Shown here in pieces: positions 33,083 through 33,478 of a DNA stretch of 33,478 nt. This DNA is from Myxococcales bacterium. Lineage in GTDB: Bacteria > Myxococcota_A > Polyangia > Polyangiales > Houyiibacteriaceae. The stretch is taken from positions 1-33,478 of the forward strand of contig JAHBWH010000084.1 in NCBI GenBank assembly GCA_019637115.1. Direction: 5' to 3'. Position numbers and translations under genes: made by a program. Numbering within the stretch: position 1 is the first letter of the stretch; each line of letters begins with the position of its first letter. The notes under the pieces are model-generated. The model saw only the letters and a program-made list of their open reading frames with translations. It searched no databases and had not been told where the DNA came from.

Positions 33083-33478
33083 ATGCGCTCCCTCCTCCTC
33101 GTCTCGCTCCTCGCGTGTGGCGCGTGTGGCGGTCCCGCCGAGTCCCCCGACATGCCGCCCGCCGTGGATCGGACGCCAGCCGCGGCGCCGTCGAGCATGG
33201 CCTGGGAGGCGCGGGTCGAGGGCGGACGCGCGACGCTCGCGGCGCTCGGGGAGGGCATCACCGAGCTCGAGGTCACGTCCCTCGCCGAGGCCCTCGGCCT
33301 CGAGCTGCCCACGCTCGTCGCCTCGCGCGTGCACCCGGACTCGGCGATCGAGGCGCTCGTGATCGACGGCCCGGATGGCGCCGCGAGCGCGCTCGCGCTG
33401 CCCCTGCGGGCTGGGGACGACGCGGCGCTCGGCCTCCGCGCGGGCGGCCCCCGCGGCGCGAGCTGGCTCGGCGCGGGC
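33083..33478 (+). CDS. Lipoprotein, 3' end outside the window
   Basis: An open frame of 132 codons runs from ATG 33083 to the window edge with no stop; GTG 33080 is an in-frame alternative start. The first residues MRSLLLVSLLACGACGGPAE are a lipoprotein signal with lipobox LLAC (Cys 12). After a Pro/Ala spacer the mature part reads SMAWEARVEGGRATLAALGE, LAEALGLELPTLVASRVHPD and SAIEALVIDGPDGAASALAL. Codon use is strongly G/C-ending, as in real genes here. No family is recognised from this fragment. Confidence 0.75.
   Translation, partial: MRSLLLVSLLACGACGGPAESPDMPPAVDRTPAAAPSSMAWEARVEGGRATLAALGEGITELEVTSLAEALGLELPTLVASRVHPDSAIEALVIDGPDGAASALALPLRAGDDAALGLRAGGPRGASWLGAG

Overview
The window is about 33 kb of very GC-rich DNA with almost every third codon position G or C. 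Several protein types point to a myxobacterium, most likely of the Sandaracinus/Polyangiales kind. These are a paired DUF1592/DUF1552 planctomycete-myxobacterial secreted set, MopE-type metal-binding motifs in large Cys-rich lipoproteins, a MYXO-CTERM-like C-terminus, Uma2 nucleases, and many PAS/histidine-kinase/receiver proteins. The genus is an inference; no rRNA or other species marker is present.

Left part (1-5.6 kb): the end of a regulator with a molybdate-type binding domain runs into modA, a hidden 35-codon ORF, modB and modC, tightly packed or overlapping (a molybdate importer). On the opposite strand lie polyphosphate kinase ppk and, just behind it, a frameshifted lipoprotein remnant that abuts modC tail to tail.

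5.6-13.3 kb: a secreted-protein unit on the + strand. A DUF1592-type lipoprotein with a CxxCH haem motif overlaps a Tat-exported DUF1552 protein, followed by two lipoproteins; the last is 1006 residues with three 130-residue Cys-rich repeats. The spaces after these genes hold degenerate repeats.

13.3-24.4 kb: mixed housekeeping and accessory genes. Two Uma2 nuclease-fold paralogues flank an archease-rtcB RNA ligation operon and a COG2509-type FAD protein. Next come an unrecognised helical protein, a CBS-pair protein, a lysozyme-like/Ig/MopE lipoprotein with a MYXO-CTERM-like tail, and a PAS-GGDEF diguanylate cyclase. A 1.1 kb gene-poor stretch follows, with tandem repeats and the broken ends of two divergent genes joined at one point.

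24.4-33.5 kb: a fused ferredoxin / FAD-NAD reductase / truncated globin / zinc-ribbon protein, an amidase, and a tightly coupled signalling operon (PAS-PAS histidine kinase, single-domain receiver, REC-REC-GAF-PAS-kinase-REC hybrid). A 13-bp and a 6-bp tandem array follow, then the start of another lipoprotein that runs off the window.

Recurrent themes are short tandem repeats between genes (six loci, two sharing the same 13-mer) and a TAnnnT box 6-8 bases before start codons that have no Shine-Dalgarno sequence, which suggests leaderless mRNAs. No tRNA, rRNA, CRISPR array, intact insertion sequence or replication origin was seen.
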